5,591 nt of DNA from an uncultured Eubacteriales bacterium (GTDB lineage Bacteria; Bacillota; Clostridia; Oscillospirales; Oscillospiraceae), in NCBI GenBank assembly GCA_900546485.1, contig URDK01000125.1, positions 1 through 5,591 of the forward strand. Reading direction: 5' to 3'. The notes under the pieces are model-generated. The model saw only the letters and a list, made by a program, of their open reading frames with translations, had not been told where the DNA came from and searched no databases. Of the stretch, positions 5,250-5,591 are shown one piece after another. The position numbers were made by a program, and so were the translations under genes. How positions within the stretch are numbered: position 1 is the stretch's first letter; the number at the start of each line of letters is the position of its first letter.

Positions 5250-5591
5250 ATGAGCGAGAAAGGCACATTCTACATCACCACACCGATCTACTATCCGTCC
5301 GACAAGCTGCACATCGGCCACACCTACTGCACCGTCGCGACGGACACCATCGCGCGCTATAAGCGAATGTGCGGCTACGACGTGATGTTCCTCACCGGCA
5401 CGGACGAGCATGGCCAGAAGATAGAGGAGAAGGCCAAGGCCGCGGGCGTTACGCCGCAGCAGTTCGTGGACAACATCGTGGAGGGCAAGGGCGGTATCCT
5501 CGACCTCTGGAAGCTCATGAACATCTCCAACGACCGCTTCATCCGCACCACCGACGAGTACCACGAAAAAGAGGTGCAGAAGATTTTCAAG
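5250..5591 (+). CDS. metG: Methionyl-tRNA synthetase, N-terminal part (runs off the window)
   Basis: The first 114 codons of a class I methionyl-tRNA synthetase, which charges tRNA-Met with methionine for initiation and elongation in the cytoplasm. The frame is open to the window edge. The segment holds the start of the Rossmann catalytic domain: TFYITTPIYYPSDKLHIGH (6-24) with the ATP-binding HIGH signature at 21-24, then FLTGTDEHGQKI (47-58), where D52 and Y15 sit at the positions known to contact methionine in E. coli MetRS, and ISNDRFIRTTDEYH. It closely resembles the B. subtilis-type enzyme, which is roughly 660 residues, so about one sixth is visible; the zinc knuckle, KMSKS loop and C-terminal tRNA-binding domain lie outside. 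The ATG follows GGAGGA (5237-5242) by seven nt. Transcription is divergent from htpG. The leader is short (about 55 nt from the predicted start site), which excludes a T-box. Confidence 0.97.
   Translation, partial: MSEKGTFYITTPIYYPSDKLHIGHTYCTVATDTIARYKRMCGYDVMFLTGTDEHGQKIEEKAKAAGVTPQQFVDNIVEGKGGILDLWKLMNISNDRFIRTTDEYHEKEVQKIFK

Noticed and set aside
5190..5564. 124-codon minus-strand open frame opposite metG
   Set aside because: Antisense to the conserved MetRS N-terminus, which has the HIGH motif and a good ribosome binding site.

Overview
The window looks like a chromosomal housekeeping region of a GC-rich member of the Firmicutes, most likely a Clostridia/Oscillospirales-type gut anaerobe. 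The reasons are strong AGGAGG-like ribosome binding sites, B. subtilis-like MetRS and HtpG sequences, a VanW-family wall protein with a Pro/Thr/Glu tail, GC-rich third codon positions, and AT-rich DNA confined to the promoter region. The taxonomic call is an inference from these traits; no rRNA or other marker is present.

Layout: a GC-rich factor-independent terminator (37-65) closes a three-gene minus-strand block. In transcription order the block is htpG (5036-3120, Hsp90 chaperone), hemW (3068-1800, radical-SAM heme chaperone) and a vanW-like gene (1739-72, membrane-anchored extracytoplasmic protein). The gaps are 51 and 60 nt, no convincing terminator lies between the genes, and each has its own Shine-Dalgarno site, so one transcript from the htpG promoter is plausible. 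Divergently, on the plus strand, metG (methionyl-tRNA synthetase) starts at 5250 and runs off the window after 114 codons.

The only sizeable intergenic region is the AT-rich, 213-nt divergent interval 5037-5249. It holds an extended -10 promoter for htpG (TTGAAA-N16-TATAAT with TG one base upstream), a plausible promoter for metG (TTGACG with either a 17- or a 20-nt spacer), a perfect 6-bp-arm palindrome between the two promoters, an AU-rich inverted repeat in the htpG leader, and two small hairpins in the metG leader, one of them over the Shine-Dalgarno. No CIRCE element and no T-box were seen, so the usual Firmicutes controls for a heat-shock gene and a tRNA synthetase gene are not visible.

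Functionally, htpG and hemW are both chaperone-type genes, and hemW is also beside heat-shock genes (hrcA-grpE-dnaK) in B. subtilis and relatives. The vanW-like gene has no obvious functional link. I find no mobile element, CRISPR array, RNA gene or clearly new system; the most interesting material is the regulatory architecture of the htpG/metG interval. No gene-free stretch exceeds 300 bases.
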